From contig CANKNP010000116.1 in assembly GCA_947483545.1 (NCBI GenBank), positions 1 through 13,477 of the forward strand: a DNA stretch of 13,477 nucleotides. Direction: 5' to 3'. Shown piece after piece: positions 6,170 to 12,148 of this stretch. The stretch comes from Deltaproteobacteria bacterium (GTDB lineage Bacteria; Myxococcota; UBA796; SXON01). A program made the translations under genes and the position numbers. The notes under the pieces are model-generated. The model saw only the letters and a list, made by a program, of their open reading frames with translations, ran no database searches and was not told where the DNA came from. Numbering within the stretch: position 1 is the first letter of the stretch; the number at the start of each line of letters is the position of its first letter.

Positions 6170-7286
6170 AGCTGAACCCCACCGTGTTTCCGTCGAGCAC
6201 GACGCCCCAGTAGCCAATGCCCAGGCCGACCACCAGGGCCGCACCCGAAGCGATCACAAAGGCGTGATTTTGTGCCTGTAAGCTCTCCAATTCGTCCGTT
6301 GTCGTCGCCTGGTCAAAATCGTTCTGCAGCTTGTAGGAGTAGCCGTACATCACCCCCGCCGCGGCCAACCCCACCGCGCCGACGATCAACAGCGGGGTCT
6401 TCTCCGCGGGCCGGGTGCGCTGGATGTCGATGTGCTGCACGCCGTCTTCGCCGGTGGACACCTGCTTGCCCTTCGACGCGCTGGGCTCAGACTTGACGGG
6501 CTCCGCCTTGGCCACCGGCTCGGATTGGACCGGCTCGGACTTCGCGACCGGCGCGGCCTTCACCGGCTCGGCTTTGGCGACCGGCTCCGCCTTGGCGACC
6601 GGCTCCGCCTTCACGGGCTCCGCCTTCGGCTCCTTCGTCTTCTTCGCCTTCTTGGGATCCTCCACCACAGCCACAGCGGCCACCGCGGCCTTCACGACCT
6701 CGTCGGGGAACGCGTTGCCATCGATCACCCAGGTCTGATCGGCGCGGCGGCTGCCTACGACGGCGACCTGCAACAGGTGCGGGCGACCCGGCGTGGCGCG
6801 CGGCTCGGTGAGCGGCCGACCATCGAGCAGGAATGCCGAACCCGCGGGAATGTCCAGGTTCTTCCCCTCCAGTCGCTCTCCCTCGGCCGGCGCGTTCGGT
6901 CGCTCGGCGTCCCAGACCGCCCGCATCGGGTTGGCGAGGTCCAGCTCCTGCGCGTCCCACTGGTACGTCGGATCGAGCTCCAGCGAGGTTCGGAACCAGC
7001 GCCGGGCCCCCTCTTCATCGTTGCCAACGAGAAAATGCACCGCGCCGAGGTACCGAAACGCCGACGCGTAGAGCTGCGGAGGCGCGGTCTGGTCGAGGCA
7101 AGGCAGCCCCGCCTCCAACTGCTTGCCGGCCGAGGCGAACGCGGCGTCATCCAGGTTGCGGAGCGCGGTCTGCACCGAGCCAAGGTCCTTGACCAGGGTG
7201 GCCCCGGTGTAGGGGGCGGCGCACTCGGCGTAGGCGGGAGCGGCCAGAGCGGAGAGCAGCGAGGGGAGCAGGAGGAACACGGGCAA
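6153..7286 (-). CDS. Exported TPR-like/PEGA-like protein with two membrane segments
   Basis: A 377-residue protein encoded just upstream of, and overlapping, the kinase gene. It begins with a signal peptide (residues 1-20, ending APAYA). Residues about 30-125 are helical repeats of TPR type (FRYLGAVHFLVGNDEEGARRWFRTSLELDP). A short PEGA-like beta section follows (about 145-190; IPAGSAFLLDGRPL). Residues 219-268 are a Lys-Ala-Glu-Pro-Val repeat linker. Two transmembrane segments (about 298-316 and 343-363) are joined by a polar loop, and the end is GNTVGFSFGGRF. The start is TTG 7286, or GTG 7280; AGAGG lies just upstream of both. I infer a partner or sensor for the kinase because of the overlap and the shared PEGA-like section; the family is not named to my knowledge. 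Confidence 0.85.
   Translation of the reverse strand: MPVFLLLPSLLSALAAPAYAECAAPYTGATLVKDLGSVQTALRNLDDAAFASAGKQLEAGLPCLDQTAPPQLYASAFRYLGAVHFLVGNDEEGARRWFRTSLELDPTYQWDAQELDLANPMRAVWDAERPNAPAEGERLEGKNLDIPAGSAFLLDGRPLTEPRATPGRPHLLQVAVVGSRRADQTWVIDGNAFPDEVVKAAVAAVAVVEDPKKAKKTKEPKAEPVKAEPVAKAEPVAKAEPVKAAPVAKSEPVQSEPVAKAEPVKSEPSASKGKQVSTGEDGVQHIDIQRTRPAEKTPLLIVGAVGLAAAGVMYGYSYKLQNDFDQATTTDELESLQAQNHAFVIASGAALVVGLGIGYWGVVLDGNTVGFSFGGRF
6483..6632 (-). repeat. Degenerate AEPV repeat tract
   Basis: About nine imperfect copies of (K)AEPV(A), including KAAPV, KSEPV and QSEPV variants, form a 50-residue linker in the TPR-like protein. At DNA level, units related to GGCTCGGCTTTGGCGACC and GGCTCCGCCTTGGCGACC recur, so the tract grew by local duplication. 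Pro-Lys/Glu linkers of this kind are stiff, extended periplasm-spanning rods in TonB-like proteins; by analogy it may span part of the periplasm. Confidence 0.75.
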
Positions 7287-7301
7287 CGCCTCTGTGCGGG
7301 G

Positions 7302-7307
7302 AAGATA
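7302..7307 (-). promoter_or_regulatory. Candidate -10 element for the TPR-like/kinase operon
   Basis: TATCTT on the minus strand, in the context TGCTATCTTCCCC, lies 15 bases before TTG 7286. The surrounding bases resemble the TACGAT site before the gene at 1720 (CTA..., then T and CCC). It suggests that the TPR-like, kinase and adenosyltransferase genes have their own promoter, separate from the ligase gene. No clear -35 is visible. Confidence 0.35.
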
Positions 7308-7309
7308 GC

Positions 7310-7368
7310 ACAGGGGCGGGGGTGGGGGGATTCGCCGCGGCGTTCCACGGCCCGAGGCGCGCCCCTGT
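7310..7368. repeat. Inverted repeat at the ligase/TPR-like gene junction
   Basis: Perfect 9-bp arms ACAGGGGCG (7310-7318) and CGCCCCTGT (7360-7368) with a 41-nt spacer. It lies after the ligase stop (7396) and directly upstream of the candidate -10 of the next gene. It may be the ligase transcript's terminal hairpin or a two-half-site operator. Confidence 0.5.
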
Positions 7369-7395
7369 CCCGGGGAGCGAGCCGCCCCTTACCCC

Positions 7396-8934
7396 CTACC
7401 GCCTCGTCACCGAATCCAACACCCCCCGCGTCTTCCGGTACAGGAATTCCGCCTGGCGTGGATTGTCGCCAATACAGACCATCCCGAGCTTCCCGAATTC
7501 GGAGAGCGCCCCGATCAGGTGAAACACCACGCCCCGCTCGGTCGTGGAGTGAAAATGCAGCTCCTCGTTCACCGCGATGTCTACGAGGTCCGCGGGGCCG
7601 ATGCCCTTGTAGTGGTCGGAGTGTACGGAATCAGAGGCGTAGTAATACTTTTCGCGACCCGACTGGCTGTGGAACGAGCCCGTGTCGGTGTCGTACGTGC
7701 CGTCGGTCAGGAATCGAAGCGTGAGGAATGGGTGGGTCGTGCCGCCTTTTCGCAGGTTCACCTCGATCGCGTAGTGCTTCCACTCGCCCTCCTCCTGCAC
7801 CGACACGAAATCCGTCGCGAACCGGCCGAGTACGCCCTTCTGGGCGAGCACCCGCGCGATCTCGAGCCCGAACCCCTGCACCTCGATGCGGTAGGCAGCG
7901 TCCGCCGGGAACGTGCAGCCCAAGAAAACCTGGCCGCTGGGGCCCCCCAAGACCTGGTCGTGCGTCGAGATCACCATCGCCTCGCCGACGGCGTTCACCC
8001 GGTTCTGGGACGACGGGCTGCGCTTGATCTCGCCCTCCACAAAATTCTCGACCACCCCCTGCATCTCCTGGAACTTGGCGTGGTACCGCTCCCAATGCTC
8101 TCCGGGGGCTTCAAAGCGCAGGTTGGGCAGGTGCTCCCCGATCCACTGCCGCAGATCGCCACCGCTCCGGTCCCCAGCACCACCGTCCGCGTGGGGTCCC
8201 TCAAAGTAAAAGAGCGCGTTCCCCTCCCCCGAGAATCCATCGTTCAGCTTCACCACGCAACGTCGAATTTCCGGGGACGCCTCCTTGAGCCTGGCCAGCG
8301 CCTCGGTGATGTCGTTGCCATCACGCAGATCCTCAAAACCGTCCGGAAAGAGGACCCCCGCCTCCCGGAAGATCTTTCGGCACCCCGACTTGGTGCCCAG
8401 GTCGTACAAATCCGGATCGTTCGCATACAACGGCACGCCAAGTTGGACCGCCAACGTGCGCTCCGCCGGCGAAGTATTGAAGCTCACGAGGTGCGCGTTG
8501 TCGATGTCCGCGATGCTCGCTTTGATGCGCTCGACCAGCCTGGGGCGCGCCAGTACCTTCTGTGTGAGCGGTGTTTTGGACGCATCCGAGCAGTGGTACA
8601 GGAACAGCCGCTCCCGCGCGTGGGAGCTGGGCACCCCCGCGAGCAGGTGCAAGAAATAGTCGATGATGATGGGATCGATCGACTGGCTCGTGACGAAGAT
8701 CACGCGGGTCTTCGGCCGCCGGAGCAGCATGAGCATGTACAACATGCGCTCTTCGTAGTGGTGGACGCCGGTGACCTTGGCGAGCTCCTGGGCGTCCAGC
8801 GACAGGCTGGGGACGACGATCACGGTCTGCGGCTGCCGCCGATCGGCCGTGACACGGCGGAACACGTCGGGCAGGTGGGCCTGCAGCTTGTGGAAGGCGG
8901 CGCGCTCTTCGGGCGAGTTCGGGACGGGGTGCAT
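7396..8934 (-). CDS. PGM1-like ATP-grasp peptide ligase
   Basis: A 512-residue cytoplasmic enzyme of the ATP-grasp superfamily, resembling pheganomycin ligase PGM1 and the bacterial relatives of animal IQCH. The N-terminal third is the pre-ATP-grasp region (TVIVVPSLSLD near 36-46, RVIFVTSQSID near 77-87, YANDPDLYDLGTKSGCRKIF near 170-189). The ATP-grasp core has VVKLNDGFSGEGN (about 227-239), ENFVEGE (about 296-302), ISTHDQVLGGPSGQVFLGC (about 322-340), RFATDF and the Mg-binding EVNLRKGGTTHP (about 391-402). The C-terminal PGM1_C-like section ends GALSEFGKLGMVCIGDNP. Family members use ATP to join a carboxylate to an amine, in PGM1 an amino-acid derivative to a peptide. ATG 8934 was chosen because the extra upstream residues are low-complexity and overlap the divergent lipoprotein gene. 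No obvious precursor peptide gene is adjacent, so the substrate is unknown. Confidence 0.9.
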   Translation of the reverse strand: MHPVPNSPEERAAFHKLQAHLPDVFRRVTADRRQPQTVIVVPSLSLDAQELAKVTGVHHYEERMLYMLMLLRRPKTRVIFVTSQSIDPIIIDYFLHLLAGVPSSHARERLFLYHCSDASKTPLTQKVLARPRLVERIKASIADIDNAHLVSFNTSPAERTLAVQLGVPLYANDPDLYDLGTKSGCRKIFREAGVLFPDGFEDLRDGNDITEALARLKEASPEIRRCVVKLNDGFSGEGNALFYFEGPHADGGAGDRSGGDLRQWIGEHLPNLRFEAPGEHWERYHAKFQEMQGVVENFVEGEIKRSPSSQNRVNAVGEAMVISTHDQVLGGPSGQVFLGCTFPADAAYRIEVQGFGLEIARVLAQKGVLGRFATDFVSVQEEGEWKHYAIEVNLRKGGTTHPFLTLRFLTDGTYDTDTGSFHSQSGREKYYYASDSVHSDHYKGIGPADLVDIAVNEELHFHSTTERGVVFHLIGALSEFGKLGMVCIGDNPRQAEFLYRKTRGVLDSVTRR

Positions 8935-8994
8935 GAGGGCACCGTTATCGCGGGGGATCGGGGGAGGTCGCCGGGCCCCGGTTAGCCGGGCGGG

Positions 8995-10596
8995 ATGACG
9001 ACGCTGCTGTTCCTCCTGGCTTGCAACTCCCTCTCGCCGCTCGACGAGCTCCCTGGCGCGCCCGCGGGCGGGAAGCACGACCTTGTCGTCGGCTGGGTCG
9101 ACCCCAGCGAAGCGTCGCGTTGGCTGGAGGTCTCGGTCACCGCGGACAGCGCCCCCGCGCGCCTTTGGCGCCAGGAGGTCTCAGCTGCTGGCCGCACCGT
9201 GGGCGCCATCGCGTTTGACGAGACGGTGCGGGTCGAGATCCGCAGCCCGGAGACCGGGGAGGCGCTCGGGGAGCCGTTGGAATTGCCCAACACTGGGGGG
9301 GTCGGGGTCGCCGTGATCGGAGGGGTCACCGTGTCCTACGAGATCGGCGTTGACCTCGAACCCGCCAACCCCAAGGTGGACGCGCGCCCCGGTCTGCCCG
9401 AGGGTTGGTGGGCGCCGAAGCTGCCTGGCGCCGGACCGCTTGTGGTGGGCATGCCCGAGGCGGACGCGATCGCGGGCTGGGACCTCCCGGCGGGCACGTC
9501 GTCCAGGCGGACACTGACCCCGACGGTCTTGGGAGCGCGGGTGCGAGGGCTCGCGCGGGTGCAAGAGGGCCGGGTCACCTCGATTCAACTCACGTTGGCT
9601 GGGGATGCTTGCGAGAAGGCCGAGACCGAGCTTGGGCTGCAATACGGCGCCACGGGCACGACCTGGATCGGGGGGCGATCCCGCGTGGATCTTGTGCGCA
9701 GCGGCAAGGGTTGCTCGGTCACGTTCGGCGAGCGCTCCTACGAGCCGCCGAAGCCCAAGGTCACACACGGCGTGGGCGGACCAGCGAACCCGAAGGTAGA
9801 CGCCCGTCCCGGACTCCCGGACGGGTGGCTGGAGCCGAAGGTGCCCAACGCGGCCCCCCTCATCATCGGGATGGCGGAAGCGGAGGCCGTCGCAGGGTGG
9901 CCCGTGGACCCAGGCACCACGCCGATGCGCGCCCTCGGCGGCTTGACCCGCGCGGACGGCGGGGGCGTGCGGGTCCGAGGGTTCGTGAACTTCGCCGAGG
10001 GCCGAGTCAGCGGCATCCAGCTCCTGCTCTCCGGCGACGAGTGCGACCGCGCCGAGACAGACCTTGGCGCGCTCTACGGCGAGGACGCCTCGTGGGTGGG
10101 CGAGCACCATCGGGCGCATCTCCTGCGGGCCGGGGAGTCGTGCTCTCTCTCGTTCTCGAAGTGGCCGGCGGAGCCGCAGAAGCCGGCGGAGAAGGTCCCC
10201 CCCAGCGCGGTGTTGGAGAAGCGTCCGGGGCCACCGGAGGGGTGGGTGACCCCGAAGGTGCCGAGCGCGCCGCCCATGATCGTGGGCATGACCGAGGACG
10301 ACGCCCTCGCGAACTGGCAGGTGTCCAACCGCGCGCAGGGAAGCGCGCGTACGTTCGAAGGCGTGGACGGCGAAGGAGGTAAGGGCACGTGTTTCTTCAA
10401 GGGCGGGGTGGTCCAAAAGATTGAGCTGAAGTTTTCGGATCCAAGCTGCGTCGGCAGCCAGGCGCGGCTGGAAGCGGCCTACGGTCCAGGAACGCCGAGC
10501 CTCGCCGGCCAATGGAACTGGAACGGTGAGACGGCCAAGGTCAACCTCTCGCCGCTCGGCGAATCGTCCTGCTATTTGTGGTGGTCGAAGTCGTAG
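8995..10596 (+). CDS. Three-unit repeat lipoprotein of unknown function
   Basis: A 533-residue predicted lipoprotein with a very short signal, MTTLLFLLAC (lipid on Cys10), lacking the usual basic residue. An in-frame stop at 8983 fixes ATG 8995 as the first start. Residues about 25-120 form an Ig/fibronectin-like beta domain. Three homologous units follow at about 123-262, 263-402 and 403-533. Each has the pattern RPG-x-P-[ED]-GW, PK-[LV]-P, a hydrophobic GM-x-E-x-[DE]-A-x-A-x-W strand-turn, an IQL-like strand followed by a Cys, then AE/Q-x-x-L and YG, and a final CS or CY in a beta strand. The two conserved Cys probably form one disulfide per unit. Pro/Lys linkers separate the units. Divergent from the ligase gene and convergent with the Tudor-like lipoprotein. 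No known domain recognised; ligand binding at the cell surface is a guess. Confidence 0.88.
   Translation: MTTLLFLLACNSLSPLDELPGAPAGGKHDLVVGWVDPSEASRWLEVSVTADSAPARLWRQEVSAAGRTVGAIAFDETVRVEIRSPETGEALGEPLELPNTGGVGVAVIGGVTVSYEIGVDLEPANPKVDARPGLPEGWWAPKLPGAGPLVVGMPEADAIAGWDLPAGTSSRRTLTPTVLGARVRGLARVQEGRVTSIQLTLAGDACEKAETELGLQYGATGTTWIGGRSRVDLVRSGKGCSVTFGERSYEPPKPKVTHGVGGPANPKVDARPGLPDGWLEPKVPNAAPLIIGMAEAEAVAGWPVDPGTTPMRALGGLTRADGGGVRVRGFVNFAEGRVSGIQLLLSGDECDRAETDLGALYGEDASWVGEHHRAHLLRAGESCSLSFSKWPAEPQKPAEKVPPSAVLEKRPGPPEGWVTPKVPSAPPMIVGMTEDDALANWQVSNRAQGSARTFEGVDGEGGKGTCFFKGGVVQKIELKFSDPSCVGSQARLEAAYGPGTPSLAGQWNWNGETAKVNLSPLGESSCYLWWSKS
9361..10593 (+). repeat. Three tandem ~140-residue coding repeats
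   Basis: Units begin at about 9361, 9781 and 10201. The first two share near-identical openings (ANPKVDARPGLP-[ED]-GW, then PK-[LV]-P); the third is more diverged (EKRPGPPEGW) and has an extra Cys in GTCFFKGG. The exact 420-bp period shows internal duplication, with unit 3 the oldest or least constrained. Confidence 0.85.
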
Positions 10597-10636
10597 GGAT
10601 GCGCGCCGGCTAGCTAGGCGACTCAGGCTGCGAGGT

Positions 10637-11437
10637 TCAACGCAAACGGACCCGGGTCGGCGGAAACTTCCCTGTGTTGGCAGACATGTCGCCAGGACAC
10701 TGCCACTCCGTCGAATAGTATGGCAGGCCGTCCGGGGCCTTGTAGATGTCCGTGATCGTTGCGGGGCACCAGTCGCCACCCGCCAGCACCTGCACGTCCA
10801 CCGCGCTGCCCTGTTGGAACTGCTCGCGGGCCCACGCCGGCTGTCCCTTGCTAGCACCCACCCGCACGCCATAGTAGTTGCCCATATCGCCCACGACCCG
10901 GATGTTGTCGACGCCCGCCTCGACCCCGGTGTAGCTCAACACCCAGTCCGTGCCTTCCTGGCCGCGAACCACCACGATGCCATTCTGCCCACCAAAGTTC
11001 GGGTCCTCCTGGGTTGTCACCGGACGCCAGGATCCCGCGAGCGGGCTTCCTGCCGAATCTGCCCACGCCCAGCTACCGTCGCCGTTGACCTGAAGCGACA
11101 TCCCCGCCGCGGCGTGCGTGGGGGTCTCCAGGTATTGCTTGCCATTTTGCTCGGTGTACGCAGGGGCACCATACCGGACCAAACGCCACTGGCCGACGAA
11201 GTAGTTGTCGCTGCTTGCCTGTGAGCCGCTCTGCTGCGCGCCGCTCGGTGTCGCGGGGGCACGACCGGCGGGCGCCGCTTTCCCGGTGTCCGGGTTCGAA
11301 CCGCCGGCGGGGCGCGCCTGCGGTGCATCTGGAGGCTGACCAGCGCTCCCGTCATCCTCCTCGGGGAGCCCCCCGCAGGCCAAAGCCGAGAGCGGGAGGA
11401 AGGCGACGGGGAGATGGATGCGTGGTGTTGAGGGCAT
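10637..11437 (-). CDS. Lipoprotein with C-terminal Tudor/Agenet-like domain
   Basis: A 266-residue predicted lipoprotein. ATG 11437 starts the signal MPSTPRIHLPVAFLPLSALAC, with lipidated Cys21; it is preceded by TACAGT six bases upstream, with no Shine-Dalgarno. Residues about 22-76 are a Pro/Ala/Gly/Ser spacer. Residues about 79-195 read as a beta-barrel-like domain (VGQWRLVRYG, then SLQVNGDGSWAWA, then GTDWVLSYTGV, DMGNYYGVRV), recalling lipocalin-like stress lipoproteins. Residues about 205-266 (GSAVDVQVL, GGDWCPATITDIY, then YYSTEW and FPPTRVRLR) resemble a Tudor/Agenet-type small barrel, with Cys224 and Cys247 able to pair. Both domain calls are by eye. It converges on the three-unit lipoprotein with 40 bp between stops. 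Confidence 0.85.
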   Translation of the reverse strand: MPSTPRIHLPVAFLPLSALACGGLPEEDDGSAGQPPDAPQARPAGGSNPDTGKAAPAGRAPATPSGAQQSGSQASSDNYFVGQWRLVRYGAPAYTEQNGKQYLETPTHAAAGMSLQVNGDGSWAWADSAGSPLAGSWRPVTTQEDPNFGGQNGIVVVRGQEGTDWVLSYTGVEAGVDNIRVVGDMGNYYGVRVGASKGQPAWAREQFQQGSAVDVQVLAGGDWCPATITDIYKAPDGLPYYSTEWQCPGDMSANTGKFPPTRVRLR

Positions 11438-11443
11438 CGGGGG

Positions 11444-11449
11444 ACTGTA
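11444..11449 (-). promoter_or_regulatory. Candidate -10 element (leaderless start)
   Basis: TACAGT on the minus strand occupies exactly -12 to -7 relative to ATG 11437, followed by CCCCCG. It matches the TACGAT arrangement before ATG 1720. No Shine-Dalgarno is present, which fits a leaderless mRNA. Confidence 0.4.
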
Positions 11450-11534
11450 GGCGCAAAGCGACAAGGTGGGGGGACTCGTTCTGAAAGCCTACGTTCAAGA
11501 GGATCTTGGTGGTGTTTCTGGTGGGGGTTGCGGC

Positions 11535-11558
11535 GGGGCGGGGCGGGGCGGGACGGGG
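11535..11558 (+). repeat. G-tract repeat with G-quadruplex potential
   Basis: Four consecutive G-runs separated by single C (GGGG at 11535, 11540 and 11545; GGG at 11550), plus a fifth GGGG at 11555, meet the usual quadruplex pattern on the plus strand. The tract lies between the small putative lipoprotein gene (stop at 11620) and the Tudor-like lipoprotein gene (start at 11437). Confidence 0.7.
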
Positions 11559-11574
11559 AGCAGAGCATGCAGGG

Positions 11575-11601
11575 CCGGGGCCCGGCTGGCCGGCACCCCG
11601 G
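11575..11601. terminator. Terminator-like GC hairpin
   Basis: CCGGGG (11575-11580) pairs with CCCCGG (11596-11601), and CCGGC (11582-11586) pairs with GCCGG (11589-11593) around a TG loop. It starts 18 bp past the stop of the minus-strand gene at 11620-11934. No T-run follows, so termination is uncertain; it may act as an mRNA 3'-end stabiliser. Confidence 0.4.
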
Positions 11602-11619
11602 GTATCGATCGGACACGGC

Positions 11620-11934
11620 CTACGACTCGTCGCACCGCAGACCCAGGCGACCAGAAGTGTCCATCGTGACACACTCCAATACCGACAACTCACGGCTTCG
11701 CACGCAGACGAGGCCCTGCGCGGGGAACGAGCCAACCTCCCAGTCTTCGGCACCGCCGAATCGGCCGGGTCGCGTGGCGCCGGCGGTCTCGGCGGCGAGC
11801 CAGCCCGACCTTGACTCTCCACGGGCTTGGGCGATGACGGTGCTCTCCAACGCTCCGTCCAGCAGCAAACCGATAGGCTCGCAGGAATACGGAGGGGGCG
11901 GGGAGCATGCGGCCATCAAGAACCAAGCGATCAC
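11620..11934 (-). CDS. Short putative lipoprotein
   Basis: A 104-residue open frame starting with GTG 11934. The N-terminus MIAWFLMAACSPPPPYSCEP gives a plausible lipobox (LMAAC, Cys10), although no basic residue precedes the hydrophobic core. The rest is a small polar domain with Cys residues in GLVCVRS, VLECVTM and LGLRCDES, which look like beta strands linked by disulfides. Third-position GC is high but lower than in the neighbouring genes, and the ribosome site (GCGGGA, more than ten bases upstream) is weak. I recognise no family. If it is not real, 11438-12148 is a 0.7-kb gap holding only G-tracts and hairpins. Confidence 0.5.
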   Translation of the reverse strand: MIAWFLMAACSPPPPYSCEPIGLLLDGALESTVIAQARGESRSGWLAAETAGATRPGRFGGAEDWEVGSFPAQGLVCVRSRELSVLECVTMDTSGRLGLRCDES

Positions 11935-12023
11935 GGCGCGTATTCCCGCAACGCTTGTCGGAGGTGGTATTCCTCATGATGTATGCGGGGACGTCGGTTC
12001 GAGGGTCTCTGGGCGTGCCCCCG

Positions 12024-12054
12024 CCGGAGTACCGTCGGGGTCGCGCTACTCCGG
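12024..12054. repeat. Hairpin A of a paired palindrome
   Basis: Perfect 8-bp arms CCGGAGTA (12024-12031) and TACTCCGG (12047-12054) around a 15-nt loop. It is 12 bp from hairpin B at 12067-12090. The pair lies beyond the stop of the minus-strand Rpn-family gene (12149). Confidence 0.6.
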
Positions 12055-12066
12055 GCTCGCTGCGCT

Positions 12067-12090
12067 CGGTCCGCGGAAGACCGCGGACTG
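12067..12090. repeat. Hairpin B of a paired palindrome
   Basis: GTCCGCGG (12069-12076) and CCGCGGAC (12081-12088) form a perfect 8-bp stem with a 4-nt loop, extended by one wobble and one C-G pair to 12067/12090. It lies 58 bp past the Rpn-family stop codon and could serve as the transcript's end structure. No T-run. Confidence 0.65.
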
Positions 12091-12148
12091 AACCCTGCGC
12101 ATCGCTCACGCGGGGCGGGTCTCGTGATCTCGGCGGCGAGCACGGCGC

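Noticed and set aside
4323..6175. Long plus-strand frames opposite the kinase
   Set aside because: The kinase motifs on the minus strand are unambiguous, and these frames show no recognisable motif.
7519..8985. A 488-codon plus-strand open frame opposite the ligase
   Set aside because: Composition is typical of an antisense GC-rich frame (His/Arg/Val/Leu), whereas the minus strand encodes a clear ATP-grasp enzyme.
8977..8990. CCCGG-TTAG-CCGGG hairpin, similar to the CCGGG-CTAA-CCCGG stem at 3319-3332
   Set aside because: Short GC-rich stems arise easily by chance here and the flanks differ; two loosely matching copies are not enough to claim a repeat family.
9181..10872. A 563-codon minus-strand open frame opposite the three-unit lipoprotein
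   Set aside because: Arg/Ala/Pro-rich shadow with no motif. The plus frame has a lipobox and internally homologous units, so it is the coding strand.
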